DNA of 64,000 nt from Hyphomicrobiales bacterium. Lineage in GTDB: Bacteria > Pseudomonadota > Alphaproteobacteria > Rhizobiales > Beijerinckiaceae. The notes under the pieces are model-generated. The model worked only from the letters and a program-made list of their open reading frames with translations, ran no database searches and was not told the origin of the DNA. The stretch spans positions 1 through 64,000 of the forward strand of contig JAPLOU010000039.1 in the NCBI GenBank assembly GCA_026400535.1. Reading direction: 5' to 3'. Position 1 is the stretch's first letter. Every line of letters begins with the position of its first letter. Shown piece after piece: positions 42,573-50,899 of the stretch. The translations under genes and the position numbers were made by a program.

Positions 42573-43241
42573 ATGCAGCTGCAGTACGGACAGGTCGTCG
42601 GCTACGTTCCCGATTTCCTTCTGGGTGCGGCGATCGCGCTCAGCATCGCCTTTCTCGCCTTCGCCCTCGGCATGCTGATCGGCCTCGCCGGAGCAAGCAT
42701 CAACGCCTATGGACCAAGGCCCGCGCGGCTTGCCGTCAGGGCCTATGTCAGCTTTTTCACCAATACGCCGCAGCTCGTGCAGATCTTCTTCCTGTTCTTT
42801 GCCCTGCCGGAGTTCGGCATCCTGCTCACCCCGATCCAGGCCGTCCTGATCGGCATGACGCTGAACGCCGGCGCCTATCTCACCGAAATCCAGCGCGCCG
42901 GCTTCCAGTCATTGCCGCAGGCCGAGATCGAGGCGGCTGAGACGCTCGGCTTCTCACGGTTGCAGACCATCCGCCATGTGATCGCGCCCCATATCGTCAA
43001 GGCGCTCTATCCATCCCTCTCGAACCAGTACATCATCATGACGCTCGGGACCTCGATGGCGGCGATCTTTGGCGTGGAGGAGCTGACGGCGCGGGCCTTG
43101 AACGCCAATGCTGTGAGCTTCCGCTCGATCGAGATCTTCACGCTGACGGCCGGCATCTACATCGTCCTGACGATTGTTGCCTCCGCTCTGCTCTACAGCG
43201 TCGGCCGCGGCCTGTTCCGGGTCAAGGCGAGGGCGTTCTGA
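42573..43241 (+). CDS. Amino-acid ABC importer permease 2a
   Basis: A 222-residue HisQ/GlnP-type permease. Motifs are LLGAAIALSIAFLAFALG, then RAYVSFFTNTPQLVQIFF near residue 58 and the EAA loop AEIEAAETLGFSRLQTIRHV near 105-125. About five membrane helices are visible. The stop overlaps the next permease's start by one base. Together the two permeases would form the heterodimeric channel for binding protein 2. Confidence 0.9.
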   Translation: MQLQYGQVVGYVPDFLLGAAIALSIAFLAFALGMLIGLAGASINAYGPRPARLAVRAYVSFFTNTPQLVQIFFLFFALPEFGILLTPIQAVLIGMTLNAGAYLTEIQRAGFQSLPQAEIEAAETLGFSRLQTIRHVIAPHIVKALYPSLSNQYIIMTLGTSMAAIFGVEELTARALNANAVSFRSIEIFTLTAGIYIVLTIVASALLYSVGRGLFRVKARAF

Positions 43242-43960
43242 TGGGTGCGCTGCAGCAACTCGCTCAGGAAGCGCCGCGTTTCTTCACCTACTGGAACATG
43301 ATGTTCCTGGGGCAGGCGGCGCTCAACACCTTGCTGGTGTCCTTCATCGGTTGTGCTCTTGGCTATCTGATCGGCTTCGTGATCGCGACGCTGAGGCTGC
43401 CGAGGGTCATGCCGGTTGCCCCGGTCAGGGCTGTGCTGATCGCCTGGACAGAAGCCATCCGACGGATCCCCTTCCTTGTGCTGCTGATGTGCGTCTTCTT
43501 CGCCTTTCAGCTGTCCGGCGCCAACCAGACCCTGTTCGTGATCGCCGTTGCCGCTGTCACCCTGCGCATGTCGGCCCTGGCAGCCGAGAATGTCCGGGCC
43601 GGCTACGAGGCCGTTCCGGCACGGCAGTGGGAAGCCGCGGAGGTGCTGAACATTCCACCCGTCCAGACGCTGTTCCGCATCATCCTGCCGCAAGCCTGGA
43701 AGGTGATCCTGCCGCCATCGACCATCCATGCCGTCAGCATGATCAAGGAGACCTCGCTGGTTTCGCAGATCGGGTTCCTGGAGCTGACCTTCGCAGCCCG
43801 CATGCTGAATCAGCGCGGGTTCTCGGCCTTGATCTGCTTTGGCACCATCCTGATCCTGTACTTCGTCATTTCCTGGTCGTTCGGACGGATCGGTCACTAC
43901 GCGGAGCGCCGGCTGGTCACGCAGGCGCGCGGCGCGCGGCATCTGGCCAGACCGTTGTGA
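43241..43960 (+). CDS. Amino-acid ABC importer permease 2b
   Basis: A 239-residue partner permease with QAALNTLLVSFIGCALGYLI near the first helix, IRRIPFLVLLMCVFFAF near residue 75 and the EAA loop ARQWEAAEVLNIPPVQTLFR near 125-145. The usual GTP/RTP motif of the family is weaker (AIRRIPFL), as is common in the second permease of a pair. It ends just before the small 2Fe-2S subunit gene, so transport and oxidation are coexpressed. Confidence 0.88.
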   Translation: MGALQQLAQEAPRFFTYWNMMFLGQAALNTLLVSFIGCALGYLIGFVIATLRLPRVMPVAPVRAVLIAWTEAIRRIPFLVLLMCVFFAFQLSGANQTLFVIAVAAVTLRMSALAAENVRAGYEAVPARQWEAAEVLNIPPVQTLFRIILPQAWKVILPPSTIHAVSMIKETSLVSQIGFLELTFAARMLNQRGFSALICFGTILILYFVISWSFGRIGHYAERRLVTQARGARHLARPL

Positions 43961-43962
43961 CC

Positions 43963-44226
43963 ATGCAGGAGACCGACACATCGATCGAACTCGTGCTTGA
44001 CGGTCAGCCGATCCGTGTCAGCGCCCATGGTAGCGTGGCCGGCGCCCTGCTGGAAGCCGGCGTCGCCTGGCTCCGGTCGAGCCCGCGCGCGCACGGGCCG
44101 CGCGGTGCCTTCTGCTTCATGGGGGTCTGCCAGGAATGCGCGATCGTGATCGACGGTCGTCGCCAGCAGGCCTGTCTCGTCACCCCGCGCGCGGGAATGA
44201 CAATCGAGCGCGGCGGTGTGCGATGA
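43963..44226 (+). CDS. Small 2Fe-2S subunit of an HcnABC-type dehydrogenase (HcnA-like)
   Basis: An 87-residue plant-ferredoxin-like protein with Cys51, Cys56, Cys59 and Cys71 (AFCFMGVCQECAIVIDG, then QQACLV), the spacing of sarcosine-oxidase-alpha N-terminal / HcnA-like domains. It corresponds to residues 15-100 of the fused protein at 34-37 kb. A GTG at 43957 overlaps the permease stop and is an alternative start. It carries electrons between the two flavin subunits encoded next. Confidence 0.88.
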   Translation: MQETDTSIELVLDGQPIRVSAHGSVAGALLEAGVAWLRSSPRAHGPRGAFCFMGVCQECAIVIDGRRQQACLVTPRAGMTIERGGVR

Positions 44227-45620
44227 CGTTCCCGCAACGGTTCGATCTGATCGTGCTTGGCGCGGGGCCTGCCGGCGGACGCGCCGCCCTGACCGCCGCG
44301 GCTGCAGGCTTGACGGTCATCCTGATCGACGAGCAATCCGCGGCCGGGGGGCAGGTATGGCGCAAGCCCCGGGCGGAGCGGGTTCCGGCACGGACCGATG
44401 GCCAGCATGGCGAAGGCCTGCGCGCCGCCCTCGATGCGTCCGACGTAACGCTTGCCCTTGGCCGCCGCGTCTGGTCGGTGACCGAAGGCTTCCGGGTCGA
44501 CAGCCTCGGTCCCGAAGGCTCCATGTCCTGTGTTGCCGATCACCTGATTGTCGCCACCGGCGCCCATGAGCGGGTGATTCCGTTTCCGGGCTGGACGATG
44601 CCAGGCGTGATGGGGCTTGCCGCCGCCACGATCCTGCTCAAGTCCGAGAGCCGCCTGCCCGGCAAGCGTGTCGTGGTTGCCGGGCGGGGTCCGCTGATGG
44701 CGCAGGTGGCGGCCGGCATTCTGGCAAAGGGCGGCCGCGTCGTTGCCGTGGTCGACCAGATGCGGCTCACCGGATGGCTCGGAGCGTTGCCCGCGCTCGC
44801 CACACAGCCTCGGCTTCTGGCACAGGGCGGCGGCTGGATGGGCCGCGTTCTCGCGAGCCGCACGCCCTGGCTTTTCAATCATCGTGTTGTGGAGGCGCGC
44901 GGCGCGGATCGCGTCAGCGAGATTGTCGTCACATCGGCTTCCGGTGATCGTCGCGCGCTGTCCTGCGACGCTTTGGTCATCGGCGATGGCCTCGTTCCCG
45001 GAACCGAAGTGCCCCGCCTTCTGTCTGCAAGAATGTGGTTCGACCGCCTGCACGGCGGTTGGATCCCCGAGTTGACCGCCGATTTCGAGACCAGTGTTCC
45101 GGGCCTGTTCTGCGTTGGGGACGGTGCCGGAATCAGGGGGGCCCTCCAGGCCGGAACCTCGGGCGAACTGGCGGCCCTCGCCGTCGCGCGGCAGCTGGGG
45201 CGGAAGACCGAGCCCGCTCGGCTCGCCCGTCTGCGCCGGGCATTCGCGCGCGCCAGCTGTTTCAGCGATGCGGTGGCGGCCATGCTGTCGGGACAGACGG
45301 CCGATGTGGCCCGGATCGGGCCAGACACGATCGTCTGTCGCTGCGAGGATGTGAGCCGCAGCGAGATTGACGCGGCCATGGCCGAGGGCATTCGCGACAT
45401 CAACCAGATCAAGCATGTCACGCGCTGTGGCATGGGCCCCTGTCAGGGCCGGATGTGCGGCGATACCGTACAGGAACTGGTGGCGCTCGGGTCTCGGCGC
45501 TCGCGTGAAGAGGTTGGCGCGTGGACGGGCCGGCCGCCCCTGCGGCCGGTGCCGCTCGGTGATCTCGTCGGCTCCTTCGACTATGGCGACATTCCCGTCC
45601 CGGAGCCTGCGCCGCTATGA
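44223..45620 (+). CDS. FAD/NAD-type subunit with BFD 2Fe-2S motif (HcnB-like)
   Basis: A 465-residue flavoprotein with an N-terminal FAD motif (LIVLGAGPAGGRAALTAA) and a central second dinucleotide motif (KRVVVAGRGPLMAQVAAG). A C-terminal BFD-like iron-sulfur motif has Cys372, Cys374, Cys407 and Cys412 (TIVCRCEDV; CGMGPCQGRMC). It matches the middle of the fused 974-residue protein. The start overlaps the HcnA-like stop (ATGA), as does the next gene. It passes electrons from the oxidase-like subunit to the respiratory chain. Confidence 0.9.
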   Translation: MTFPQRFDLIVLGAGPAGGRAALTAAAAGLTVILIDEQSAAGGQVWRKPRAERVPARTDGQHGEGLRAALDASDVTLALGRRVWSVTEGFRVDSLGPEGSMSCVADHLIVATGAHERVIPFPGWTMPGVMGLAAATILLKSESRLPGKRVVVAGRGPLMAQVAAGILAKGGRVVAVVDQMRLTGWLGALPALATQPRLLAQGGGWMGRVLASRTPWLFNHRVVEARGADRVSEIVVTSASGDRRALSCDALVIGDGLVPGTEVPRLLSARMWFDRLHGGWIPELTADFETSVPGLFCVGDGAGIRGALQAGTSGELAALAVARQLGRKTEPARLARLRRAFARASCFSDAVAAMLSGQTADVARIGPDTIVCRCEDVSRSEIDAAMAEGIRDINQIKHVTRCGMGPCQGRMCGDTVQELVALGSRRSREEVGAWTGRPPLRPVPLGDLVGSFDYGDIPVPEPAPL

Positions 45621-46735
45621 GCGCCCGGTACGACCTGTGTGTGGTTGGCGGCGGCATCCATGGCTGCACCGTGGCCCTCTTTGCCGCGCGTGGCGGGATG
45701 ACTGTCGTTCTGGTCGAGCGCGGAAGCCTCTGCCGCGAGGCGTCCGGGGTGAATGCCGGGACCTTGACCATGCAGATGACACGCGTGGCGCTGATCCCGT
45801 ACGCGCTCGAGGCCCATGCGATGTGGGCGAGCGCGGCGACATGGCTTGGCCATGACGTCGGCGTCGTCGTCTGTGACGGGCTGTCGCTGGCGTTCACGCA
45901 GGCCGAGGCGGAACTGCTGTCCTATCGCGCCGGCAAGCGCCGTGAGGCCGGCGCTCCGATCGACCTCGTCGATGCGAAGGCCGCCCGGCTCGTCGAACCG
46001 GGCCTCGGGCCGGGCGTGATGCTGGCGGGGCACTGCAAGATCGACGGTTTCGCCAATGCCTACCTGACGGGACTGGCCTATCGCCGTGCGCTGATCGAGG
46101 CTGGTGTGACGATTCTCGAGGAGACGGCGGCCACTGCCGTGCAACGCGTGCAGGGCTGCTTCGAGGTCGATACGACGGGTGCTCCGGTCAAGGCGGCCCG
46201 GCTGGTCATCGCGGGCGGCGTCTGGATCGAGAGTATGCTGGGCTGGCTCGGCGTGACCGTGCCGATCAAGGTCCTGGTCAATCAACTCGCCGTCACCGAG
46301 CGCCAGCGTCCAGTAATGCGGACAGTGATCGGGATCGCCAGCGGCCTTCTGTCACTGAAGCAGTATCCGCACGGAACGACCGTCATCGGCGGTGGCTGGC
46401 AGGCGCGTGGCGACCGTGAACGCGGCGGTTACGAACTCCTGCCCGACCGGCTTGTCGGGAATGTCCGCCTTGCCTGTCATGCCATCCCGGCGCTGAAGGA
46501 GGCCCGGCTGGCGCGGGCCTGGGCAGGGCTGGAGGCCGAAACCCGTGATGCGCTGCCAGCGGTCGGTCCGGTCCCTGGCGTGCCGGATGCCTATGTTTGT
46601 GGCAGCGTCCACTCCGGCTACACCAGTGGACCCTACCTGGCCAGATTGCTGGCCGAGCGCATCCTGGGCCGCGAGCCGGCCATGCCGCTCTTCCCGATCG
46701 ACCGCTTGCTTGATCCCTTCGAGAGGGCCGCATGA
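45617..46735 (+). CDS. D-amino-acid-oxidase-like catalytic subunit (HcnC-like)
   Basis: A 372-residue DAO-family flavoprotein with the N-terminal FAD motif CVVGGGIHGCTVALFAARGG and the C-terminal motif DALPAVGPVPGVPDAYVCGS, then HSGYTSGPYLARLLAE. This is the likely substrate-oxidising subunit of the three-gene complex, acting on a D-amino acid, opine, hydroxyproline or glycine-like compound. The start overlaps the HcnB-like stop (ATGA), and its stop overlaps the DapA-like gene. It is the separate-gene counterpart of residues 597-974 of the fused protein. Confidence 0.9.
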   Translation: MSARYDLCVVGGGIHGCTVALFAARGGMTVVLVERGSLCREASGVNAGTLTMQMTRVALIPYALEAHAMWASAATWLGHDVGVVVCDGLSLAFTQAEAELLSYRAGKRREAGAPIDLVDAKAARLVEPGLGPGVMLAGHCKIDGFANAYLTGLAYRRALIEAGVTILEETAATAVQRVQGCFEVDTTGAPVKAARLVIAGGVWIESMLGWLGVTVPIKVLVNQLAVTERQRPVMRTVIGIASGLLSLKQYPHGTTVIGGGWQARGDRERGGYELLPDRLVGNVRLACHAIPALKEARLARAWAGLEAETRDALPAVGPVPGVPDAYVCGSVHSGYTSGPYLARLLAERILGREPAMPLFPIDRLLDPFERAA

Positions 46736-47688
46736 CACAGATCACGGCATCGCGCCTGTCCGGGATCCACGCCGCCACAGTGGTACCGATGACGGAGAAT
46801 TTCGCCATCGATGAGGCCCGCCTTGCCCAGCATGTGGCCGAAGTGTCCCGCGTGCCTGGCATTCGCGGCCTGCTGATCAACGGCCATGCTGGTGAGAATT
46901 TTGTGCTCGGGGCGGCCGAGAAGCGCAGGGTCATCGAGATCGCCCGCGCCAGTGTCCCCGCGGCCTGTCTGCTGTGCGCGGGCGTGAATGCCGAATCCAG
47001 CCTCGATGTGGCCCGCGATGCGGCCACAGCCGAGGACGCCGGCGCCGATCTTGTTCTGGTGTTCCCGCCCAACAGCTTCGCACTCGGCCACGATCCCGAG
47101 GCTGCCCTGATCCATCACCGCCATGTGCTGGCTGCCTGCAACCTGCCGGTTCTGCTCTATGGCGCGCCGGTTGGGGCTGGTCATCTCGCCTATGACCGAC
47201 CGACCTTGCAGGCGCTTGCCTCGATGCCACGCATCATCGGTATCAAGGAGGGCAGTTGGGAGATCGCCGCCTATGAGGAACACTTGCGGATGCTCAAGGG
47301 CGATCGTCCTGAATTCATCGTTCTGGGGTCGGGCGACGAGCACCTTCTCACCAGCTATATGATCGGCAGCGCCGGCAGCCAGGTCAGTCTTGCTGCAATC
47401 GTTCCGGATCTTGTGGTGGCGCTCTGGGACGCGTCGCAGCGGCAGGACTGGACCGAAGCCATGCGGGTGCACAATCTGATCTATCCGCTGTCAGTCGCGA
47501 TCTACCGCGATGCGCCCGGCGGGCGGGCAACAGCGCGCCTCAAGGCCTGTCTGGTGCTGATGGGAAAGCTGCTATCGGCAACCGTGCGCCCTCCGCAGCC
47601 GCCTGCTGGCGCCGCCGAATTCGCAAGGCTCCGGGCAGCCCTTGTCCATGCGGGGGTCACGCTGAACGGGTCTGGCCATGGCGCATGA
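46732..47688 (+). CDS. DapA-superfamily lyase B
   Basis: A 318-residue Schiff-base TIM-barrel enzyme with signature INGHAGENFVL at residues 49-59, Tyr143 (LLYGAPVG) and Lys172 (IGIKEGSWE). The signature has GHAGE rather than the usual GTTGE, so it is outside true DapA. It is translationally coupled (ATGA) to the HcnC-like subunit. In hydroxyproline-type pathways this family deaminates the cyclic imine formed by the dehydrogenase, so it may act directly after it. Aldolase action is the alternative. Confidence 0.83.
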   Translation: MTQITASRLSGIHAATVVPMTENFAIDEARLAQHVAEVSRVPGIRGLLINGHAGENFVLGAAEKRRVIEIARASVPAACLLCAGVNAESSLDVARDAATAEDAGADLVLVFPPNSFALGHDPEAALIHHRHVLAACNLPVLLYGAPVGAGHLAYDRPTLQALASMPRIIGIKEGSWEIAAYEEHLRMLKGDRPEFIVLGSGDEHLLTSYMIGSAGSQVSLAAIVPDLVVALWDASQRQDWTEAMRVHNLIYPLSVAIYRDAPGGRATARLKACLVLMGKLLSATVRPPQPPAGAAEFARLRAALVHAGVTLNGSGHGA

Positions 47689-48988
47689 TTCTGAACGTCT
47701 GGCAGCCCATCTGGTCGCGACGGCGGAGAGCCGCGCTGGCGCCGCCCTGTCGTTTCTGAAGGACCTGATCGCCCTGTCGCGCCATGGCGAGGCAGCGGTC
47801 CAGGATCATGTCGCGGCGCGACTTCAGGCACTCGGCTGCACTGCCGAGCGCCTTGTCTATCGCCCGGAGGATGTGCCGGTCCGCCATGAGTTCGCCTCTG
47901 CCGCGGTCATGAATGCCGCGCCGCGCGAGAGCATCGTGGCGCATTTTGGCGGCGCGGGGAAAGGCCGCAGCGTGATCTTCTTTGCCCATCCGGATGGCGA
48001 GCCGGTCAGGGATGTGGAACGTTGGTTGCATGACCCCTTTGCCGGCATCATCGAGAACGGACGGCTCTACGGTTGGGGCGTTGCGGACGACCTCGCCGGC
48101 GTGGCCGGATTTGTCGAAGCCCTGGCCACGCTTGTGGCTGCCGGCGTCACACCGGCGGGCGCCATCACACTTGCCTCGACCCCGAGCAAACGTCATGCCC
48201 GCGGGGTGTTCCAGGTCCTGCATGCCGGCTTCCGCGCCGATGCCGCGGTATACATGCACCCGGCGGAGTCCGGCGTCGGGATGCGTGAGATCAAGGCTGT
48301 CGCTTCGGGTCTGCTGGAGCTGAAGGTCACCGTGTCCGGCCGGTTGCCGGAGACGCGCGAGCCTTGCCACACGGCATTCGCCCATCGGGCGGTGAACCCG
48401 CTCGACAAGGCCATTCCGCTCATTGCAGCCCTGCACAGGCTGGGCGAAGAGCGTGCCGCCCGGACCCATCATCCGGCCCTTGACAGGGCTGTCGGGCGTT
48501 CGACCAACATCCTCGTCGCAAACCTGATCTGCGGCATGGTGGGACAGTCGACCCGGATTGCGGAGCAATGCAGTTTCGGCGTCTCGGTCGCCTTTCCGCC
48601 CGGAGAGCGGCTTGAGGATGTTCAGTCCGAGGTGGCCGACGCGCTGGCGGCGGCGGCGCGGGCCGATGAATGGCTCTGCACCACCCCTCCCAGGATCGAC
48701 TGGATCGCCGGTGTGACGGGGGCCGAAGTCCCTGACAGCCACCCGCTTTACCAGACGGTCAGCGACGCGGTGACGCTGGTCACGGGTCAGGCTCCCTTCG
48801 TCAACCCGCTTCACACGTCCAGCGACATCCGGGTGCCGATGGTCCAGGCGGGCATCCCGACGGTCGGCCTTGGTCCATTGGGGGGCGATCTGACGCAGAA
48901 CGGGGCCCATGACGAATGGGTCGATGTGGCCGACTATCTGCGGTCGGTAACGGTCGCGGCGCTGGTCATGGCGGAATGGTCGGCCTGA
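47678..48988 (+). CDS. M20-family peptidase-like protein lacking the Glu-Glu pair
   Basis: A 436-residue cytoplasmic protein of the ArgE/DapE/M20 fold. The first metal motif is kept (His104 and Asp106 in FFAHPDGEP), as is the bridging Asp near 137-138 (GWGVADDLAG), and the C-terminal GAHDEWVDV is typical. The usual catalytic/metal Glu-Glu pair (normally DEE after the VTLAFT-like strand) reads TPSKRH near residues 168-173. Activity is therefore doubtful or differently catalysed. The gene overlaps the DapA-like gene by 11 bases and ends the eight-gene operon. Confidence 0.8.
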   Translation: MAHDSERLAAHLVATAESRAGAALSFLKDLIALSRHGEAAVQDHVAARLQALGCTAERLVYRPEDVPVRHEFASAAVMNAAPRESIVAHFGGAGKGRSVIFFAHPDGEPVRDVERWLHDPFAGIIENGRLYGWGVADDLAGVAGFVEALATLVAAGVTPAGAITLASTPSKRHARGVFQVLHAGFRADAAVYMHPAESGVGMREIKAVASGLLELKVTVSGRLPETREPCHTAFAHRAVNPLDKAIPLIAALHRLGEERAARTHHPALDRAVGRSTNILVANLICGMVGQSTRIAEQCSFGVSVAFPPGERLEDVQSEVADALAAAARADEWLCTTPPRIDWIAGVTGAEVPDSHPLYQTVSDAVTLVTGQAPFVNPLHTSSDIRVPMVQAGIPTVGLGPLGGDLTQNGAHDEWVDVADYLRSVTVAALVMAEWSA

Positions 48989-49078
48989 TGCGATCGGCGC
49001 TCAAGGCTGCATGCCGCATTCACAACTCGACTTTGGAAATCAGGGCTCACATGATCATCGGACAAGGCGGGGGTGTTC

Positions 49079-50899
49079 ATGGGGTATGAAACGAAACGCG
49101 ATCTCGCGGCCATGCCGTTATCATCCGATCCGGTGACCGTCGAAATCGTGCGTGGCGCGATCTCTGCCGCCCAGACTGAAATGGAAGCGCTGATCGAGCG
49201 CACCGCGATTTCGGCCTTCATCCGTGAGAAGAAGGATTTCTACACCGCGCTGTTTGATCGTGATGGCGTGATGGCGGTGGGATCCAACGTGCCGATCTTC
49301 GGCGACATGACGACCCCGGTCATCACGTCCTTTCCGCTCGACAGCATGAAGCCCGGCGATGTCTACTGGTACAATGACTGCTACGGTTCGCGTGGCGCGA
49401 TCTCGCACTCCAATGACCAGGTGCTGATCGCGCCGGTCTTTCTGGACGGCCGCCGTTCGGCCTTCGTTATGGCATGGGCCCACTTTGCCGATATTGGCGG
49501 GCTCAGACCCGGCTCGATTAGCCCTGACGCGACTGACATCTTCCACGAAGGCATTGTTGTCCCGCCGACCAAGCTGATCGATCAGGGTGTCACGAACGAG
49601 GCGGCTCTGGCGATTTTCCACCGCAACTCGCGTTATCCCGGCCAGAGCCAGGGCGACATGCGCGCACTGATGGCCAGCATCGATCTGGGCGTCAGGAGAG
49701 TTGAAGAGATCCTTGCCCGATTTGGCCCCGACACAGTCCAGGATGTGCTGGAGCAACTGCTGGAGCGCACGCGGCGGCTCGTGCGCACGCGCCTGTCGGA
49801 AACCTTCGCCTACGGCACGCACCGCTTCACCGACGCGATCGACTCCGATGGCCATGGCAGCGGTCCGTTCCGGATCCGCTTCGCTCTGACGCGCGAGGCC
49901 GGCGCGGATGGAGAGGACCGCTTCATCTTCGACGCGACGCAAACCGATGATCAGGCCTATGGTCCGGTGAATTTCCTGATGAATCCCGGCGTGCCGGGGA
50001 TGGCGCTCGGGCTATACTATCTTGGCGGCGATCCGTCGCAGGTCTGCAATGCGGGTGGGCCGCGTGCGCTCGACGACGTGCGCCTGCGCGAGGGTTCGCT
50101 GCTCTGGCCAAAGTTCCCGGCGCCACTCGGCATGCGCGGGCTGACCATGATGCGTGTTCTGGCGGCTCTCAACGGGCTGGTCAATGCCGCCGGCGGTAGC
50201 GCCCCGGCGGCTCATTCCGCCTATGTGATCACCATGATGCGCGGCGTTTATCGCGATCATACTGGCGTGCGGCAGCCGTTCCTTCTCGCAGACGGCATCG
50301 GCGTCGGCTATGGCGCACGTCCGACGGCGGATGGCATCGATGCGGTCTATTTCGTTGCCCAGGAGAACTACCCGGTCGAGTTTCTCGAACTTGGCTACCC
50401 GGTCCGGCTGCGCGCCTATGGCGTCGTCTCGGATTCCGGCGGCGCGGGTCGCCACCGGGGCGGCTGCGGCATCCTGCGCGAATACGAAATCCTCGCCGAT
50501 GAAGCCACCTTCGGCGTGCGCATCGACAGCGTCAAGAATCCGCCCTGGGGCATCGCCGGGGGAATGGGCGGCGGCGTGGGCCGTGTCACGGTCAATGCCG
50601 GCCTGCCGTCCGAGCGTGTGCTGCCGCCCTTGTCCGATGGCCATGTGCTCAGACGGGGCGATATCCTCAGGATCGAGACCGGTGGCGGTGGCGGTCATGG
50701 TCACCCCCATGACAGACCTTCCGCAGAGGTGCTTGAGGATGTGCTTGGCGGCTATGTCAGCGAAGCTGCCGCCCGGACCTTGTATGGCGTCGCCATCGTC
50801 GATGAAGCGGTAGATGAGGCCACGACCGCGCGGCTGCGCGCGAACCGGCCCAAGGCGGGCGCCTTTCACCGCACGGAGTATGTCGATGCGCTCGTCTGA
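49079..50899 (+). CDS. Hydantoinase/oxoprolinase subunit B (HyuB-type)
   Basis: A 606-residue protein of the hydantoinase B / N-methylhydantoinase family. It has DPVTVEIVRGAISAAQTEM near the start, NDCYGSRGAISHSNDQVL near residue 100, HFADIGGLRPGS after it, and the glycine-rich VSDSGGAGRHRGGCGILREYE near 450 (given in part). The C-terminal GGGGHGHPHDR is typical. The listed ATG is preceded by a G-rich ribosome site; a GTG at 49073 is an alternative. With HyuA it opens hydantoin, 5-oxoproline or acetophenone-like substrates using ATP. It starts 90 bases after the M20-like gene. Confidence 0.92.
   Translation: MGYETKRDLAAMPLSSDPVTVEIVRGAISAAQTEMEALIERTAISAFIREKKDFYTALFDRDGVMAVGSNVPIFGDMTTPVITSFPLDSMKPGDVYWYNDCYGSRGAISHSNDQVLIAPVFLDGRRSAFVMAWAHFADIGGLRPGSISPDATDIFHEGIVVPPTKLIDQGVTNEAALAIFHRNSRYPGQSQGDMRALMASIDLGVRRVEEILARFGPDTVQDVLEQLLERTRRLVRTRLSETFAYGTHRFTDAIDSDGHGSGPFRIRFALTREAGADGEDRFIFDATQTDDQAYGPVNFLMNPGVPGMALGLYYLGGDPSQVCNAGGPRALDDVRLREGSLLWPKFPAPLGMRGLTMMRVLAALNGLVNAAGGSAPAAHSAYVITMMRGVYRDHTGVRQPFLLADGIGVGYGARPTADGIDAVYFVAQENYPVEFLELGYPVRLRAYGVVSDSGGAGRHRGGCGILREYEILADEATFGVRIDSVKNPPWGIAGGMGGGVGRVTVNAGLPSERVLPPLSDGHVLRRGDILRIETGGGGGHGHPHDRPSAEVLEDVLGGYVSEAAARTLYGVAIVDEAVDEATTARLRANRPKAGAFHRTEYVDALV

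Noticed and set aside
34043-46735. Hydrogen cyanide synthase (hcnABC)
   Set aside because: Subunit layout matches, but the neighbours (importers, DapA-like lyases, imine reductase, hydrolases) fit opine, hydroxyproline or D-amino-acid catabolism, and HcnABC cannot be separated from these by eye.
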